Shown here: piece by piece, positions 42,096-43,124 of the stretch
How positions within the stretch are numbered: the stretch's first letter is position 1
Layout of the letters: every line of letters starts with the position of its first letter
Source: Phenylobacterium sp.
Lineage (GTDB): Bacteria; Pseudomonadota; Alphaproteobacteria; Caulobacterales; Caulobacteraceae
Direction of reading: 5' to 3'
Assembly: GCF_004799395.1 (NCBI RefSeq)
Contig: NZ_SSMZ01000316.1
Coordinates: forward strand, 1-43,124
DNA length: 43,124 bases
Position numbers and translations under genes: made by a program
Notes under the pieces: generated by a model
Told to the model about the DNA's origin: nothing
Seen by the model: only the letters and a program-made list of their open reading frames with translations
Database searches by the model: none

Positions 42096-42865
42096 GGATC
42101 CTGCTGACCAACGACGACGGGATCCATGCCGAGGGCCTGGCCGCGCTGGAGCGGATCGCGGCCAAGCTCAGCGACGACGTCTGGATCTGCGCGCCGGAGG
42201 CCGAACGGTCGGGGGCGAGCCGGGCGCTGACGCTGACCGATCCGATCCGGGTGCGCGAATATGGCCCGCAGCGGTTCTCCACCAGCGGCACGCCCACCGA
42301 CTGCGTGATGCTGGGGATCAGCGAGATCGTGACGGGTAAGAAGCCCGACCTGGTGCTCTCCGGCGTCAACCGCGGGGTGAACCTGGCCGAGGATGTGACC
42401 ATGTCCGGCACGGTGGCCGGGGCCATCGAGGCCATGGCCATGGGCGTGCCCGGGATCGCGCTCTCGCAGGGCGGGTTCTACGAGGGCAATGCGGGCTACG
42501 CCTGCGCCGAAGCGTTCGCGCCGGGTATCGTGCGCCGCCTGCTGGACGTGGGCTGGCCCGCCGACGTGATCATGAACCTCAACTTCCCGAATGCGCCGCT
42601 GAAGCCGCCGCCGCAGGTCGAGGTGACCCGCCAGGGCTTCCGCGACGCCCACGTGCGGATGGCCGAGAAGCGAACCGATCTGCGTGGGCGCGAGTACTTC
42701 TGGGTCGGATACAGGCAGGAGCGGTCGAAACCGGACGCCGGCACCGACCTGCGCGCCTTCTATGACGGCAAAATCTCCGTGACCCCGCTGCATATCGATC
42801 TCACCCACGCCGAGTCAGTGCACAAGCTACGTGGCGTTCTGGGTGGGCCTGCGCCCCATGCTTGA
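42092..42865 (+). CDS. surE: 5'-nucleotidase SurE
   Basis: A 257-aa metal-dependent nucleoside monophosphatase linked to stationary-phase survival. The N-terminus [18 protein letters not shown] carries the Asp-Asp metal site; [28 protein letters not shown] and [30 protein letters not shown] complete the SurE signature. Its ATG overlaps the serS stop (ATGA). The surE-pcm pairing is widely conserved. Confidence 0.95.
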   Translation: MRILLTNDDGIHAEGLAALERIAAKLSDDVWICAPEAERSGASRALTLTDPIRVREYGPQRFSTSGTPTDCVMLGISEIVTGKKPDLVLSGVNRGVNLAEDVTMSGTVAGAIEAMAMGVPGIALSQGGFYEGNAGYACAEAFAPGIVRRLLDVGWPADVIMNLNFPNAPLKPPPQVEVTRQGFRDAHVRMAEKRTDLRGREYFWVGYRQERSKPDAGTDLRAFYDGKISVTPLHIDLTHAESVHKLRGVLGGPAPHA

Positions 42866-42883
42866 GGCCGCCAGGGCTTGAGA

Positions 42884-43124
42884 ATGGCGAAGAAAGACGA
42901 CGACACGGCTGAGACGCGGCTGGCCCGCCTGATCCTCGCCCTGCGATCGCAGGGCGTGAGCGAGCCCGCCGTGCTGGGCGCGATCGAGACCACGCCGCGC
43001 GAGGCCTTCACGCCGGACCTCTTCAAGGAACGCGCCTTCGAGGATAGCGCGCTCCCCATCGCCTGCGGCCAGACCATCAGCCAGCCCTATATCGTCGGCC
43101 TGATGAGCCAGGCGCTGAAGGTCG
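42884..43124 (+). CDS. pcm: Protein-L-isoaspartate O-methyltransferase (3' end beyond window)
   Basis: The first 80 codons of the repair methyltransferase, which converts isoaspartyl residues back toward aspartate. Visible are the N-terminal helices (ETRLARLILALRSQGVSEPAVLGAIETTPREAFTPDLF), DSALPIACGQTISQPYIVGLMSQAL (the substrate-side motif), then the window ends before the SAM-binding fold. It starts 18 bp after surE; no close ribosome-binding site beyond CAGGGCTTGAGA is evident. Confidence 0.92.
   Translation, partial: MAKKDDDTAETRLARLILALRSQGVSEPAVLGAIETTPREAFTPDLFKERAFEDSALPIACGQTISQPYIVGLMSQALKV

Noticed and set aside
1-43124. CRISPR arrays, tRNA or rRNA genes, prophage structural genes
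   Set aside because: No regularly spaced direct repeats, no cloverleaf-like or ribosomal RNA sequence, and no phage structural protein was recognised on either strand.

Overview
The window is GC-rich, densely packed chromosomal DNA with coding on both strands. It looks like a Caulobacteraceae-type alphaproteobacterium (Caulobacter or Phenylobacterium relative). The grounds are the order SPOR-nagZ-scpA-scpB-tatA-tatB-tatC-serS-surE-pcm, the glmU-rpiA-gor run, a large TonB-dependent receptor, and frequent 4-nt start/stop overlaps including NTGA. The genus assignment is inference from remembered gene order; no rRNA or tRNA gene lies in the window.

Layout. 1-988: a secreted PSMA-like M28 peptidase (partial, minus strand) behind an unusual nested palindromic region. 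1260-5960: glmU-rpiA-gor and an O-antigen-ligase-like membrane protein in one tight plus-strand run. 6035-8104: class II DAHP synthase and a periplasmic SGNH esterase. 8242-9667: a MarR-controlled isochorismatase-like operon. 9859-15582: a MATE exporter, a conserved hypothetical, a CurA-like reductase, a Gfo/Idh/MocA dehydrogenase, glutathione peroxidase and an enoyl-CoA hydratase. 15626-16825: a small globin-like gene split by an insertion of about 0.8 kb that carries a HigBA-type toxin-antitoxin pair; the toxin has a single in-frame amber stop. 16889-24188: a TonB-dependent receptor facing away from an IlvD-like dehydratase, Asp/Glu racemase and Tat-exported amidohydrolase, separated by the largest non-coding gap, which holds a perfect palindrome. 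24189-26200: a membrane protein, exonuclease III and a small exported beta protein.

26331-32309 is the most system-like region. A STAS antagonist, an MBL-fold hydrolase and a CHASE2-PP2C phosphatase form an overlapping operon. It is followed by an opposite-strand exported repeat protein, a FecR-domain protein and an OmpA-like lipoprotein, and then by an RsbW-type HATPase. Together these suggest a partner-switching cascade with an envelope-facing input, though no sigma factor is visible.

32293-43124 holds housekeeping genes: an ErpA/IscA-type Fe-S protein, dGTPase, a TPR-Asp/Asn hydroxylase sitting where argS is expected, a SPOR protein, NagZ, the condensin partners ScpAB, the Tat translocase, SerS, SurE and the start of Pcm.
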